The notes under the pieces: generated by a model
Databases searched by the model: none
Told to the model about the DNA's origin: nothing
Seen by the model: the letters and a program-made list of their open reading frames with translations, nothing else
Position numbers and translations under genes: made by a program
Shown: in pieces, positions 35,724 to 44,964 of the stretch
How positions within the stretch are numbered: position 1 is the stretch's first letter
How the letters are laid out: each line of letters opens with the position of its first letter
Assembly: GCF_010365285.1 (NCBI RefSeq)
Contig: NZ_CP048286.1
Span: forward strand, 730,001-794,000
Direction of reading: 5' to 3'
Origin: Paenibacillus rhizovicinus
GTDB taxonomy: Bacteria; Bacillota; Bacilli; Paenibacillales; Paenibacillaceae
DNA length: 64,000 nucleotides

Positions 35724-35807
35724 TTACTTTCCCGCCGTAGCACGTCTTATTTTCCCGCCGTTTATGGTACCTCGAGTGCTAGAAGGGGTACTTCGAGTGC
35801 CAGAAGG
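35717..35807. repeat. Two adjacent short tandem duplications downstream of cbiZ
   Basis: A 23-base unit GCACGTCTTACTTTCCCGCCGT occurs twice (35717-35739, 35740-35762), then a 20-base unit GTACCTCGAGTGCTAGAAGG occurs twice with two mismatches (from 35768 and 35788). They occupy part of the 311-base gap 35537-35847 between hrpB and cbiZ. Apart from the terminator I see no gene or other signal in that gap. Confidence 0.8.
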
Positions 35808-35847
35808 CATTCTCTTCTTCAGAGGTTTCCAGCAGCTCCATATGCGA

Positions 35848-36564
35848 TCAAGCCTCGCCCTGCGTGCTGACCGCTTCTGTCACCGCGTCATAAACGAGGC
35901 AGCCGAGCGCATTGCCAAGCGTCGTCGCCGCGCCCGCATACGGAAGCGACACCCCGTATTTGTCCGTCTGGCTCGCAGCGACTACGATGGCATCCGTGGT
36001 TGTTCCCGTCGCCGGCAAGCCGTGCAACCGGTCGATGATGCCGCAGTCTTGCAGCGCCGTCGTTTTCGCTTCCGTAGCCGTGATGACGGCATTCACCATG
36101 GCGGCGGCCGTCAGATTTCCATCGATAAACAGAAACATATTGACCGTCCCCGGCGCGTATGCCGGATACGTCGGACGCGCGAGTCCTGCGCGAGCGGCAT
36201 TGCCCGTGCCTGCCGTAACGCAGCACAGCAAGGCAAACGCATCTCCGTTTGCCTCGATGACCGAAGCGTGCGTCAGCTTGGCGGCAGTCAAGAAGCCCAG
36301 CGTCGCGTGAGGCGGGCAGCCCCATTCAATGAGCTTCAAACCGAATTCATGCGCAGGATCGGCGCAGTCATAGTCTAGCGGCACCTCTCGGTTAATGAAC
36401 CGATCGGCGCTGCCGAAGCCGCCGCCATGCAGCGCGCTGCTAAGCGTCATGAACGCTTTATCCGTTTGGATCATCAAGCGGTCTTCCGCATATCGGATGG
36501 AAATGCCGGAGCAAATCGACGATTCGTACGTTGTTTGAGCTCCATGGCGAAAAGGTTGACTCAT
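35848..36564 (-). CDS. cbiZ: Adenosylcobinamide amidohydrolase CbiZ
   Basis: This 238-residue salvage enzyme hydrolyses the aminopropanol tail of adenosylcobinamide to adenosylcobyric acid, which then re-enters the pathway at CbiB. The family core is clear: SSALHGGGFGSADRFINREVP, then ATLGFLTAAKLTHASVIE, CCVTAGTGNAARAG, and DAIVVAASQTDKYGVSLPYAGAATTLGNALG. The length matches free-standing CbiZ. GGGGGAG precedes the ATG. It is the last gene of the riboswitch-controlled operon, 19 bases after cobQ. Confidence 0.93.
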   Translation of the reverse strand: MSQPFRHGAQTTYESSICSGISIRYAEDRLMIQTDKAFMTLSSALHGGGFGSADRFINREVPLDYDCADPAHEFGLKLIEWGCPPHATLGFLTAAKLTHASVIEANGDAFALLCCVTAGTGNAARAGLARPTYPAYAPGTVNMFLFIDGNLTAAAMVNAVITATEAKTTALQDCGIIDRLHGLPATGTTTDAIVVAASQTDKYGVSLPYAGAATTLGNALGCLVYDAVTEAVSTQGEA

Positions 36565-36583
36565 CGCTCCGCTCCCCCTTGAT

Positions 36584-38440
36584 TCAATTCGATAGGCCCA
36601 TCATAGCCTTAAGTTTGCCGATATCGACATGCTGCCGCACATGAGCGGCCAATCGCGAGAACGCCTGCTCCCGCAAAGCTTGGAAGCGAACGCCGTCCTC
36701 GAGCGGCGCCCAGCCCCGAGCGGCTCGAAGCCGATTCAACCAGGCTCTGCGGAAATCATCGTTATGCAGCACGCCATGCAGAAACGTCCCCCATACGCGA
36801 CCGTCCGCGCTGGCGCAGCCTTCTGCCTCATAACCGGATGCTAGACCGGCAGCGGCTGATTCGTTCGATTCGACGCCCGCGTTCATTTGAATGTTCTCGT
36901 CTTCGTTCTTGTCCTCGTTCTTGTCTTCGTTCTTCTCTTCGTCCTTGTCCTCGTTCTTGTCTTCGTCCGTGTCCTCGTCCGTGTCCTCGTCCGTGACGAA
37001 ACGGCACTCCCTTAGCAGGAAAGGCCTCACGCTTACCGGAAATAAATCTGCCCGGCCATCCGCAAGACGGCCGGCCTCTTCATGGACATTTCCACCGGGC
37101 GCTTCCGTTGCTTTCCATAACACGGCCCCTGTATGAATTTCGTAGCCCGCAACCCGGTACGTTCCGGGCAAGCCGGGGATCGCTCCCGTGCCTTCAACCC
37201 TCACGGTCCGTTTCTCGGCGGCGAAGCGGACCTCGAACGGGAACCAGCCCAGTCCCGGCGTGACATCCCGGTCCGACTCCGAATGCGCGGGATCCAGCAG
37301 CGTCTCGCCAAACATTTCGAACCCGCCGCATATCCCTACGATATGTCCGCCGTCCCGCCGGAACCGTTCCAGCCGATCCGCCAGCCCGCTGGATTGCAAG
37401 CCGATGAAATCGTCGACGGTGTTTTTGCTTCCGGGCACGATGACTGCATCCGGTTCGCCCCATTGCTCAACCGCGGTTATATAGCGGACCGCGACGTCCG
37501 ACTCGGCTTGGAGCGGATCGATATCCGTGAAATTCGAAATATGCGGCAGCCGCAGAACCGCGATGTCCAGCTTCCCGTTCGAACGTACGGTCGCGGCGTC
37601 CGCTCTTCCCGCGGTCGAGATCGCTTGATCGAGCGACAACGAATCCTCGTCCTCGAGGCCAAGATTGGGCAAATACGGCACGACGCCGAGCACCGGCTTG
37701 CCGGTCTTCGCTTCCAGCCAATCCAACCCCGGCTGCAGCAGCGAGAGATCGCCGCGGAACTTGTTAATGACGAAGCCGCATACCCGGTCCCGCTCATGCG
37801 GTTCCAGCAGCTCGAGCGTGCCTACGATGGAGGCGAATACGCCGCCGCGGTCGATATCGGCTGCCAGCACGACCGGGGCGTCCGCCCAGGCCGCCGCACG
37901 CATGTTGACGATATCCCGGTCCTTCAGGTTGATTTCCGCCGGACTTCCCGCCCCCTCCAGAACGACGACGTCGTAAGCTTCCCGCAGCCTGCGAAGCGCC
38001 GCTTGAACGATAACGCCCGCTTCCTTCAACACTTCCTCCCGGTAGACCCGCGCTTGGAAATCGCCGAGCGGCCTGCCGTGCACGATCACCTGCGACACCA
38101 TATCCTTCTTCGGCTTGAGCAGGATCGGATTCATGTCGGTCGTAGCCAGTATCCCGCACGCGTCCGCCTGCATGCCCTGCGCCCGTCCGATTTCCTTGCC
38201 GTCCCACGTGACGTAAGAATTCAGCGACATGTTCTGAGACTTGAATGGCGCGGCCGTCAAGCCGTCCTCTGTTAGAATACGGCAAATCGCGGCGGTCAAG
38301 AGACTTTTGCCGACATCCGAAGCCGTGCCTTGGATCATCAGCGTACGCGCCAGCGGCCTAGCGGCGTTCACTTGACGGGACGATTTGTCGGCAGCGTCCG
38401 TTTTAACCGTCATGCCCGATTGATCCATCCTATTCGTCAT
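36584..38440 (-). CDS. cobQ: Cobyric acid synthase CobQ with an acidic repeat insertion
   Basis: This 618-residue amidotransferase makes adenosylcobyric acid by amidating the side chains b, d, e and g with glutamine. The N-terminal ATPase domain starts LMIQGTASDVGKSLLTAAICR (P-loop near 36-50) and holds GAGSPAEINLKDRDIVNM. The glutaminase domain shows GSKNTVDD, the nucleophile Cys in GGHIVGICGGFEMFG and, near the end, GTFLHGVLHND. Normal length is about 500. The extra length is a D/E/N/K repeat and following linker at about residues 481-540, between two conserved glutaminase elements. The ATG overlaps the cobD stop (ATGA), which implies coupled translation. Confidence 0.93.
   Translation of the reverse strand: MTNRMDQSGMTVKTDAADKSSRQVNAARPLARTLMIQGTASDVGKSLLTAAICRILTEDGLTAAPFKSQNMSLNSYVTWDGKEIGRAQGMQADACGILATTDMNPILLKPKKDMVSQVIVHGRPLGDFQARVYREEVLKEAGVIVQAALRRLREAYDVVVLEGAGSPAEINLKDRDIVNMRAAAWADAPVVLAADIDRGGVFASIVGTLELLEPHERDRVCGFVINKFRGDLSLLQPGLDWLEAKTGKPVLGVVPYLPNLGLEDEDSLSLDQAISTAGRADAATVRSNGKLDIAVLRLPHISNFTDIDPLQAESDVAVRYITAVEQWGEPDAVIVPGSKNTVDDFIGLQSSGLADRLERFRRDGGHIVGICGGFEMFGETLLDPAHSESDRDVTPGLGWFPFEVRFAAEKRTVRVEGTGAIPGLPGTYRVAGYEIHTGAVLWKATEAPGGNVHEEAGRLADGRADLFPVSVRPFLLRECRFVTDEDTDEDTDEDKNEDKDEEKNEDKNEDKNEDENIQMNAGVESNESAAAGLASGYEAEGCASADGRVWGTFLHGVLHNDDFRRAWLNRLRAARGWAPLEDGVRFQALREQAFSRLAAHVRQHVDIGKLKAMMGLSN
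36895..36996 (-). repeat. Tandem 12-bp coding repeat (acidic D/E/N/K tract) inside cobQ
   Basis: About 100 bases of imperfect 12-base units encode four-residue repeats of the types DEDT and NEDK. The tract lies between the glutaminase elements that normally adjoin each other in CobQ. It keeps the frame, so it is tolerated as a surface loop. Confidence 0.85.
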
Positions 38441-39564
38441 CCCCTCTCGCCTCTTCCCTCGAACAGCTCCCGCAGCTGTTCCAGCAGCGCCTCGTTATCG
38501 GGACGGAGCCGGACCGCGATGCGAACATAGCGATTATCCAAGCCGATGAACCGGGAAGCGTCGCGAATAAGCAAACCTTTCGGGCCAAGCGCCGCCTGCA
38601 GACGTTCCGATGTCCAACCGAAATGTTCAGGGAGCGCGAATAAAATATGATTGACTGCGGCGCTGCCGAATACGAATAGTCCGAGCGCCTGCAATTTCTC
38701 CGTCATCCATGCCCGCTCCGTTCGCAGCCAAGCAACGGTTTGTTCGGCATATTCCGCATCGTCAAGCACCGCCTCGCCGATCAGCTGCGCGAGCGAATTA
38801 ACGCTCCACGGCACCTGCAGCTCCGAGAGCCTGCGAATAAGCGAAGGCTCCGCCGCCATATAGCCAAGCCGGATGCCCGGAATCGCATAAAACTTCGTCA
38901 TCGAGCGAAGGACGATCAGTTTCTCGCGCGAAGCCGCTTCGCCAAGCAAGCTAAGCCCGGATTCGTCGGCGGCAAAATCCATGAACGCCTCGTCCATCGC
39001 AACCGTTTCGCCCTGGCGAAGCAGTTCTTCCACGATCGTCCGTTCGACCGTTTGACCCGTCGGATTGTTCGGCGAGCCGAGAAACCAGAGCGTTTCGCCG
39101 CTCTTCAGACCGTTTTCCCGAAGCTGCTTCAGCTTGTCCAACGCAGCGTCCATTGTCAGCCGAAAATCCAGCTCCGCCTTCAGCCCGACCGCATGCACGG
39201 CGCTGCCGATCTTCGCCGCAGCTTCGCGGTATTCGATGAAACAAGGTTCTGCCAGCACCGTCGCCTTAGGGCGAAGCTCGCGGAACAACAGATCGATCAG
39301 CTCGGCGGCGCCGTTCCCGACCAGCAGGCAGTCGGCAGGCACGCCGTGCCGTTCGGCAAGCTTGCCGCGCAATCCGCGTACAGCCGGATCCGGGTAGCGT
39401 GATATGAACGACTCATAGCGGCGAAGCAGCTCGCCGACGCAAGCAGGCGGACCGAACGGATTCATATTCGCGCTGAAATCGATAAAATCCCCCTCGTTCC
39501 CTTGTTTCCCGTACAGCTCCCGGGCGGTCAGCCAATCCCCTCCGTGACCGTAACGTTCCAGCAT
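38437..39564 (-). CDS. cobD: L-threonine-O-3-phosphate decarboxylase CobD
   Basis: This 375-residue PLP aminotransferase-fold enzyme makes (R)-1-amino-2-propanol O-2-phosphate, the linker of the cobalamin nucleotide loop. The start MLERYGHGGDW is diagnostic of CobD rather than histidinol-phosphate aminotransferase. FSANMNPFGPP and SPNNPTGQ are the fold-type I signatures, and the PLP lysine is in VLRSMTKFYAIPG (about 225-237). It lies between cobS and cobQ in the operon. Its stop overlaps the cobQ start by four bases. Confidence 0.92.
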   Translation of the reverse strand: MLERYGHGGDWLTARELYGKQGNEGDFIDFSANMNPFGPPACVGELLRRYESFISRYPDPAVRGLRGKLAERHGVPADCLLVGNGAAELIDLLFRELRPKATVLAEPCFIEYREAAAKIGSAVHAVGLKAELDFRLTMDAALDKLKQLRENGLKSGETLWFLGSPNNPTGQTVERTIVEELLRQGETVAMDEAFMDFAADESGLSLLGEAASREKLIVLRSMTKFYAIPGIRLGYMAAEPSLIRRLSELQVPWSVNSLAQLIGEAVLDDAEYAEQTVAWLRTERAWMTEKLQALGLFVFGSAAVNHILFALPEHFGWTSERLQAALGPKGLLIRDASRFIGLDNRYVRIAVRLRPDNEALLEQLRELFEGRGERG

Positions 39565-39585
39565 AAACAGCGCTCCTTTCCCTGA

Positions 39586-40392
39586 CTACAATTGTACGAC
39601 CAGCGTAAACAACAGTACTGCTTCAATCATTTCGGTCAGCGCCCCGTACGTGTCGCCCGTCAAACCGCCTAGCTTGCGGCACATCCATGCAGCAAGCACG
39701 CTTCCCGCGCCGATCGCGATGCCGGCAGGCAGCGCATAGGACGCCAGCGCGCCGAACGAGGCCGCCGGGAATACCCAGATACAGACAGCCGTCATCAGCG
39801 CCTGCGCCAATGCAGCGGCGACCGCATGCTTCGGCCGGACGAGCTTGAACATCGAAGCCATCCCTTCATCCGGTCTGGCGAACGGCCAGAAAGCCATGGC
39901 CGCGACGACCCAAAGCCTGCTCAGCCCGCAAGCCATCGCGAATATCGGCGCCTCGGCAAGCCAGTCCTGCCCTTCGTCGAACCAAGTGCCGAGAACGGCG
40001 AATTTGAACAGCAAGAGGACAACCGCGGCAATGACGCCCATCGCGCCGACGCGGCTGTCCTTCATGATTTCAAGCATCCGTTCGCGGGAACGATGGCTGA
40101 GAATGCCGTCAGCCGTATCCATCAAGCCGTCCATGTGAAGGCCGCCGCTTAACAGCAGCCATACGGCCATGAGCAGAACCGCCGCCGGCATCGCCGGCAC
40201 GCTTCCGTCCATGCAAGCGCCTGCCGCCGCGACGATACCCCCGATCACGGCGCCGACTACCGGGTAGTACGCGACGCTTCGCGCCAGCATTTCCGGCGTG
40301 AACGGAATCGCTGCCGGTATCGGAATGCGCGTCAACAGCTGGAACGCCGTGCCGATCGCTTGCAGCTCTCGTTTCAAATCAACCATAGCCAT
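39586..40392 (-). CDS. cobS: Adenosylcobinamide-GDP ribazoletransferase CobS
   Basis: This 268-residue integral membrane enzyme joins adenosylcobinamide-GDP and alpha-ribazole (phosphate) to form the complete coenzyme. QLLTRIPIPA is near the N-terminus, and the conserved GGLHMDGLMDTADGILSHRSRERMLEIMKDSRVGAMG region (about 85-125) carries the metal-binding DGxxDxxD-type motif. Six or more hydrophobic segments follow. The ATG at 40392 follows GGGGGTGA and lies inside the 3' end of cbiB, an overlap of 19 bases. Alternatively the start may be 40386. Confidence 0.92.
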   Translation of the reverse strand: MAMVDLKRELQAIGTAFQLLTRIPIPAAIPFTPEMLARSVAYYPVVGAVIGGIVAAAGACMDGSVPAMPAAVLLMAVWLLLSGGLHMDGLMDTADGILSHRSRERMLEIMKDSRVGAMGVIAAVVLLLFKFAVLGTWFDEGQDWLAEAPIFAMACGLSRLWVVAAMAFWPFARPDEGMASMFKLVRPKHAVAAALAQALMTAVCIWVFPAASFGALASYALPAGIAIGAGSVLAAWMCRKLGGLTGDTYGALTEMIEAVLLFTLVVQL

Positions 40393-41354
40393 ACAGCTAT
40401 CACCCCCGCGCAACAAAATAGACTGACCGCGTACAACAGCCGAACCGTCCGTACGATATCGTAAGGCTCAAGCGGCCGAAGCGGCCATCCGAGCCGGGCG
40501 CGTTCGTTCTCGACGCCGAAATACACATTGCGTCCGCCAAGCTCGATGCCGAGCGCGCCCGCGGCGGCGGACTCCGGAATGCCGCTGTTGGGACTCGGAT
40601 GCAGATGCGCGAAGTGCCGCACCGCCCGAAACGCCCGCTTCCCTGACAAGCCCGGCGTCACCGCCGCGGCTAACGTTATCAGCCATCCGCATAGACGCGC
40701 CGGCATATAATTCAGCACATCGTCGAACCGGGCGGACGCCCAGCCGAAATGCGCGTAACGTTCATTTTTGTAGCCGACCATGGAATCGAGCGTATTGGCC
40801 GAACGATACAACATCGCCAGCGGAGCCGCACCGATCAGCGCGAACAACAGCGGGGAGAGAAACGCGTCAACCGTATTCTCCGCGACGGTCTCGATGGCCG
40901 CGCGGGCAGCTTCCTTCCCTCCCATGGCAGACGTATCACGGCTTACGATATAGCCTACGTATTTGCGCGCTTGAATCAAGTCGCCCCCTGCAAGCGGCCG
41001 ATAGACGAGCATGGCCGCGTCCTTGAGCCCTTTGACGGCCAGCGTCGTGGAAATCAGCCAAGCCGACGCGGCATATCCGAGCCATGGATGAATCCACGAG
41101 GCCGCGAGAATGATGCCATACGTCATCACGCCAGCGGCGGCTACCGTCGTTATCGTCAGCAGCATGCCGCGCTTCTTCAAGGATGCGGGAGACAGCTCGC
41201 GGCCTTCGGGGCGCAGTGCCCGTTCCAGCCGCGCAATGAATTGTCCGATCCAGATGACCGGATGCGTCGGCCATCTCGGATCACCGACGATCCAATCGAC
41301 GATAATCGCCGCCGCGGCCAGCAGCAGCGTTTCATGCAGGGAATAGAACAGCAT
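40374..41354 (-). CDS. cbiB: Adenosylcobinamide-phosphate synthase CbiB
   Basis: This 326-residue multi-pass membrane enzyme attaches the aminopropanol (phosphate) made by CobD to adenosylcobyric acid. Signatures include DWIVGDPRWPTHPVIWIGQFI (about 20-40), SRDTSAMGGKEAARAAIETVAENTVDAFLSPLLF, and SPNSGIPESAAAGALGIELGG. It is also called CobD in Pseudomonas nomenclature, which differs from the cobD used here. It overlaps cobS and starts six bases after cobU ends. Confidence 0.92.
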   Translation of the reverse strand: MLFYSLHETLLLAAAAIIVDWIVGDPRWPTHPVIWIGQFIARLERALRPEGRELSPASLKKRGMLLTITTVAAAGVMTYGIILAASWIHPWLGYAASAWLISTTLAVKGLKDAAMLVYRPLAGGDLIQARKYVGYIVSRDTSAMGGKEAARAAIETVAENTVDAFLSPLLFALIGAAPLAMLYRSANTLDSMVGYKNERYAHFGWASARFDDVLNYMPARLCGWLITLAAAVTPGLSGKRAFRAVRHFAHLHPSPNSGIPESAAAGALGIELGGRNVYFGVENERARLGWPLRPLEPYDIVRTVRLLYAVSLFCCAGVIAVWLWLI

Positions 41355-41359
41355 GCCGT

Positions 41360-41956
41360 TCAGTCCTCCCCGAACGCAAACGCATGTTTCTTCAGATCCA
41401 GCGGCATGCCTGCTACGACAAGGTACGCTTCGGCGCAGACGGCAGCCAATTTGCGATTCAGCCGTCCCGCTTCATCGCGGAAACGCCGGCCTAACGGGTA
41501 TGCGGGCACGATGCCGCTCCCGACCTCGTTCGTGACGAGCAGCAGCGGACCCGTATAATCCGCAACGGCGGCGATCAGCTTATCCGCTTCTGCATGCAAT
41601 TCGTCATACCGATTCGCGTCTTGGCCGCTCTCTGTATCGTAGTCCGCGCGGAGCAGCCAGTTCGTCAGCCATAACGTGAGGCAATCGACGAGGACGGCAG
41701 GCCGTTCCGCGTCTTCACGATGTTCGGCTTCCAGCCGTTCCAACAGCTCCGCCAGCGCCAATGGTTCTTCGATCGTCCGCCAACCATAGCCGGACTGCTC
41801 CCTGGTCGCCCGATGATGGGCGGTTCGTTCCTTCATCTCGTCGTCCCAGATCTGAGACGTTGCAATATAAATCCCCTGCTTCGCGAGCTTCATCGCATAG
41901 GCCTCGGCAAACCCGCTCTTGCCGCTCCTGGCACCGCCCGTAATGAAAATCGCCAT
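41360..41956 (-). CDS. cobU: Adenosylcobinamide kinase / adenosylcobinamide-phosphate guanylyltransferase CobU
   Basis: This 198-residue bifunctional enzyme phosphorylates adenosylcobinamide and then transfers GMP from GTP to it. The P-loop ITGGARSGKSGFAE (about 4-17), the kinase HHRATRE motif with the guanylylated histidine, LVDCLTLWLTNWL and VTNEVGSGIVPAYPLGRRFRDEAG are all present. The ATG at 41956 has GAGGGGG; the frame extends six codons upstream. It precedes cbiB. Confidence 0.94.
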   Translation of the reverse strand: MAIFITGGARSGKSGFAEAYAMKLAKQGIYIATSQIWDDEMKERTAHHRATREQSGYGWRTIEEPLALAELLERLEAEHREDAERPAVLVDCLTLWLTNWLLRADYDTESGQDANRYDELHAEADKLIAAVADYTGPLLLVTNEVGSGIVPAYPLGRRFRDEAGRLNRKLAAVCAEAYLVVAGMPLDLKKHAFAFGED

Positions 41957-42014
41957 GTTTCCCCCTCGTTTCAATAAGGCTTCACGCCGAGCCTTGATTT
42001 ACCTCTCCTGACGA

Positions 42015-43070
42015 TTACTCCCGCGAAACGCCGGCACTCTCGAATGTTGCCATTTCCCGCATGACGTTGAGGGCCGCATCGACAAAATGGAAGGCCAGCA
42101 CCGCTCCCGTTCCTTCGCCAAGACGCATGTCGAGCTGGATCATCGGCGACAGCCCGAGCTTCCGCAGCAGCATGGCGTGACCTTGCTCTTGAGAAAGATG
42201 CGAGCCGATCATGAATGCGGCCGCTTTCGGCGCGATCGCAGTCGCTGCCAGAGCAGCTGCCGAAGAGATGAAGCCATCGACAACGACGAGACAACGGTTC
42301 GCCGCTGCCCCGAGGATGACGCCGGCCAGCCCGGCGATTTCAAGTCCGCCGACTTTGGCAAGCGCGGCGATCGGATCGAAGGCATCCGGTCGGTTGCAGG
42401 CAATCGCCCGTTTGACGACCTCGATCTTATGCAGCCGTCGTTCCTCATTAATGCCCGTCCCGAGACCGACCGCCTCGTCCGCCGTCATTCCCCCGAGCAC
42501 GGTGCATAGCGCTGCGCTCGCCGTCGTATTGCCGATGCCCATATCGCCCGTTGCGAACATCCGATAACCTTCCGCGGCTAACCGGGACACGAGCTCGAAC
42601 CCGCTTAGTATGGCTGCGACCGCCTCTTCCCGGGTCATGGCCGCTTCGCGCGTCATGTTCGCCGTTCCTTTGCGGGTTTTGCAGCTGATGAGCGCTTCAT
42701 GTTTCAAATCGGCATTGACGCCCATATCGACGCAGAATACATCCGCCTGCGCACCGCGGGCAAGCACGTTGACGGCTGCGCCTCCGGCCAAGAAATTCAG
42801 CACCATCTGCGGCGTCACTTCAGCCGGGAAAGCACTGATTCCCTCTTCGCAAACGCCGTGGTCGCCGGCCATAACGATGACGGCACGCTTCGAGAAATCC
42901 GCCGCGATTTCCCCAGAAATGCCGGCGGCCCGAATAGCGATGTCCTCCAAGCGGCCAAGACTGCCGGGCGGCTTCGTCAAATTGTTTAAATGCTGCAAGG
43001 CATCTGCCATAGCCGCTGCGTTCAAGTCTTCGATTTCATTGATTAATGTCGTTAATTTTAATTCGTTCAT
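42015..43070 (-). CDS. cobT: Nicotinate-nucleotide--dimethylbenzimidazole phosphoribosyltransferase CobT
   Basis: This 351-residue enzyme activates the lower ligand base, usually 5,6-dimethylbenzimidazole, to alpha-ribazole phosphate. LTKPPGSLGRLE (about 31-42), MAGDHGVCEEGISAFP, ATGDMGIGNTTASAA and the catalytic glutamate in DMRLGEGTGAVLAF (about 320) are conserved. The length equals the family. It is the first biosynthetic gene after the transporter in the operon and 50 bases from btuD. Confidence 0.94.
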   Translation of the reverse strand: MNELKLTTLINEIEDLNAAAMADALQHLNNLTKPPGSLGRLEDIAIRAAGISGEIAADFSKRAVIVMAGDHGVCEEGISAFPAEVTPQMVLNFLAGGAAVNVLARGAQADVFCVDMGVNADLKHEALISCKTRKGTANMTREAAMTREEAVAAILSGFELVSRLAAEGYRMFATGDMGIGNTTASAALCTVLGGMTADEAVGLGTGINEERRLHKIEVVKRAIACNRPDAFDPIAALAKVGGLEIAGLAGVILGAAANRCLVVVDGFISSAAALAATAIAPKAAAFMIGSHLSQEQGHAMLLRKLGLSPMIQLDMRLGEGTGAVLAFHFVDAALNVMREMATFESAGVSRE

Positions 43071-43119
43071 TCCTATCTCTTCCTTTCAACATTCGACTAT
43101 CAACTTTCGACTTCCCACT

Positions 43120-43926
43120 TCAACTATATAGATCTCTGTCTGCCATTGGCGCGGCATCCGGTCGCAACAGCAGCTGCGGTACGCCTGTTTCGGGATGCGG
43201 GAGCACGATGGCGCTCGCCCCGAACACGCGGCGGATCAGCTCGGGCGTGACGACTTCAAGCGGCGACCCGAACGCGTCGACGATGCCTTCATGGAGCACT
43301 AACAGCCGATCGCAGTAATGCGCTGCCAAGTTCAGATCATGCAGCACGGCCACGACGGTCAATCGCCGTTCCTTCTGCCAGCGCTTCACCGTATCCAGCA
43401 ATTGCAGCTGGTAACCGATGTCCAAATACGTGGTTGGTTCATCCAGCAGCAGCAGCTCGGGCTCCTGCGCCATCACCTTCGCGAGCGCGACGCGTTGACG
43501 CTCGCCGCCGCTCAGTCCGTCGATCCGGCGATCCTGCAGCTCGAGCAAACCCATATCCTCCAGCACCCGCTCGACGATCTCTTCGCCTTCGAACGATTCT
43601 TCGCCAAGCCAATTTTGATAGGGGAACCGCCCCATGCGAACGGCTTCGCGCACCGTAAATCCGACCGGGGGCAAACCGCCCTGCTGCAGCACGGCGACTT
43701 TCTTGGCCAGCTCCTTGCGCTTGTAGACCGCAGCCGGCCGGCCATCGAGCAGTATCTCGCCCGACGAAGGTTTCTCCGTGCCCGACAGCAGCCGCAGCAG
43801 CGTCGATTTGCCGACGCCGTTCGGTCCGATAATGCCGTACATCGCGCCTTTCTCGAACAAGAGATTAATATCATTAAGTATCTTCCGGCCCGCAATGGCC
43901 ATCGCTGCCGATTTCGCCTCGATCAT
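43120..43926 (-). CDS. btuD: Cobalamin/cobinamide ABC transporter ATP-binding protein
   Basis: This 268-residue ATPase of the FecE/BtuD group has Walker A GPNGVGKSTLL (about 34-44), Q-loop QQGGLPPVGFTV, signature LSGGERQRVALAKVMAQ, Walker B LLLLDEPTTYLD and switch His in VLHDLNLA. It powers corrinoid import together with the permease, with which it overlaps by four bases (ATGA). Heme or siderophore substrates have the same architecture, but the riboswitch and cob genes point to a corrinoid. Confidence 0.92.
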   Translation of the reverse strand: MIEAKSAAMAIAGRKILNDINLLFEKGAMYGIIGPNGVGKSTLLRLLSGTEKPSSGEILLDGRPAAVYKRKELAKKVAVLQQGGLPPVGFTVREAVRMGRFPYQNWLGEESFEGEEIVERVLEDMGLLELQDRRIDGLSGGERQRVALAKVMAQEPELLLLDEPTTYLDIGYQLQLLDTVKRWQKERRLTVVAVLHDLNLAAHYCDRLLVLHEGIVDAFGSPLEVVTPELIRRVFGASAIVLPHPETGVPQLLLRPDAAPMADRDLYS

Positions 43927-44963
43927 GATGCGCTGCCTCCCTGCTGCACCTTGCGCCGATAAAGCAAATACGCGAAGAAAGGAGCACCGATCAACGCCGT
44001 CACGATGCCAAGCGAGACTTCTTTGGGACTAAGCGCCGTTCTCGCGAGCGTGTCCGCCCAAACCAGATAGAAGCCGCCTCCGATCGCGGATAGCGGAACG
44101 ATGATGCGATAATCCGGTCCGACGAGCAGACGAATCAGATGCGGCACGACCAGTCCGACGAAACCGACGACGCCTGCGACGGAAACGGCAACTGCCGTCA
44201 ATAACGTGGAAGTAAGCAGGACGATTAGTTTCGTGCGCTCGACGTTAACGCCGAGATGCGCCGCATGACGCTCGCCGAATGTGAACAAATTCAAATGCTG
44301 TGAATAGCGAATCATAACGGGCAGTCCGACGATCAGGAACGGCGCGATCAGCTTCACGTGCTCCCAGCTCCGCCCGCTGAGGCTGCCCATCAGCCAAAAC
44401 ATCGCTTCGTTAACGACGCTTTGCGACAGCGTCACCATGAAGGAAACGAGCGCCCCCAGGAAAGCCTGCACGATGACGCCCGACAAAATCAGCGTTTCCA
44501 CGTTCATCGATCCTCTTGCCCGCGAGAGCCCGAACACGATCAACAGCGTTACCATCCCGGTTCCGAACGCAACCAGCGGGACCGACCACAGGCCGATTGC
44601 CGATTGAAGGCCGAAGACGATCATGAACGCAGCGCCCACGGAGCAGCCCGAAGCGACGCCGAGCGTGAACGGGTCGGCAAGCGGATTGCGAAGCACGCCC
44701 TGGAATCCGGCTCCTGCCAAAGCAAGACAAGCGCCGATCAGCACGCCGAGAACGACACGCGACAGTCTCAGCTGCGTCACGATCGCGATGTCTCCGGCAT
44801 CCCATTTGGTACTTGCGTCGGGCATCCAAGGCAGCTGATGAAGGAGGATCCCCCAAACGTCTCTCAGCGGCAGGCCGGACGAGCCGATCGAGAGACTGAC
44901 GACGATAGATGCGAGTAAGAGAAGCATCGCTGCTCCTCCATACAGGACTAATTTCGCTCGCAT
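43923..44963 (-). CDS. btuC: Cobalamin/cobinamide ABC transporter permease
   Basis: This 346-residue FecCD-family permease is expected to have about ten membrane spans. The L-Q-G-V-L-R-NPLADP element (FQGVLRNPLADPFTLGVASG, about 88-108) and VGFVGLVVPHLIRLLVGPDYR near 265 are hallmarks of the family. It begins one base after the btuF stop. The ATG has GGAGGAGC upstream. Confidence 0.92.
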   Translation of the reverse strand: MRAKLVLYGGAAMLLLLASIVVSLSIGSSGLPLRDVWGILLHQLPWMPDASTKWDAGDIAIVTQLRLSRVVLGVLIGACLALAGAGFQGVLRNPLADPFTLGVASGCSVGAAFMIVFGLQSAIGLWSVPLVAFGTGMVTLLIVFGLSRARGSMNVETLILSGVIVQAFLGALVSFMVTLSQSVVNEAMFWLMGSLSGRSWEHVKLIAPFLIVGLPVMIRYSQHLNLFTFGERHAAHLGVNVERTKLIVLLTSTLLTAVAVSVAGVVGFVGLVVPHLIRLLVGPDYRIIVPLSAIGGGFYLVWADTLARTALSPKEVSLGIVTALIGAPFFAYLLYRRKVQQGGSAS

Positions 44964-44964
44964 C

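Noticed and set aside
36891..37136. A Ser/Phe repeat ORF opposite cobQ
   Set aside because: It is only the antisense reading of the 12-bp acidic repeat in cobQ.
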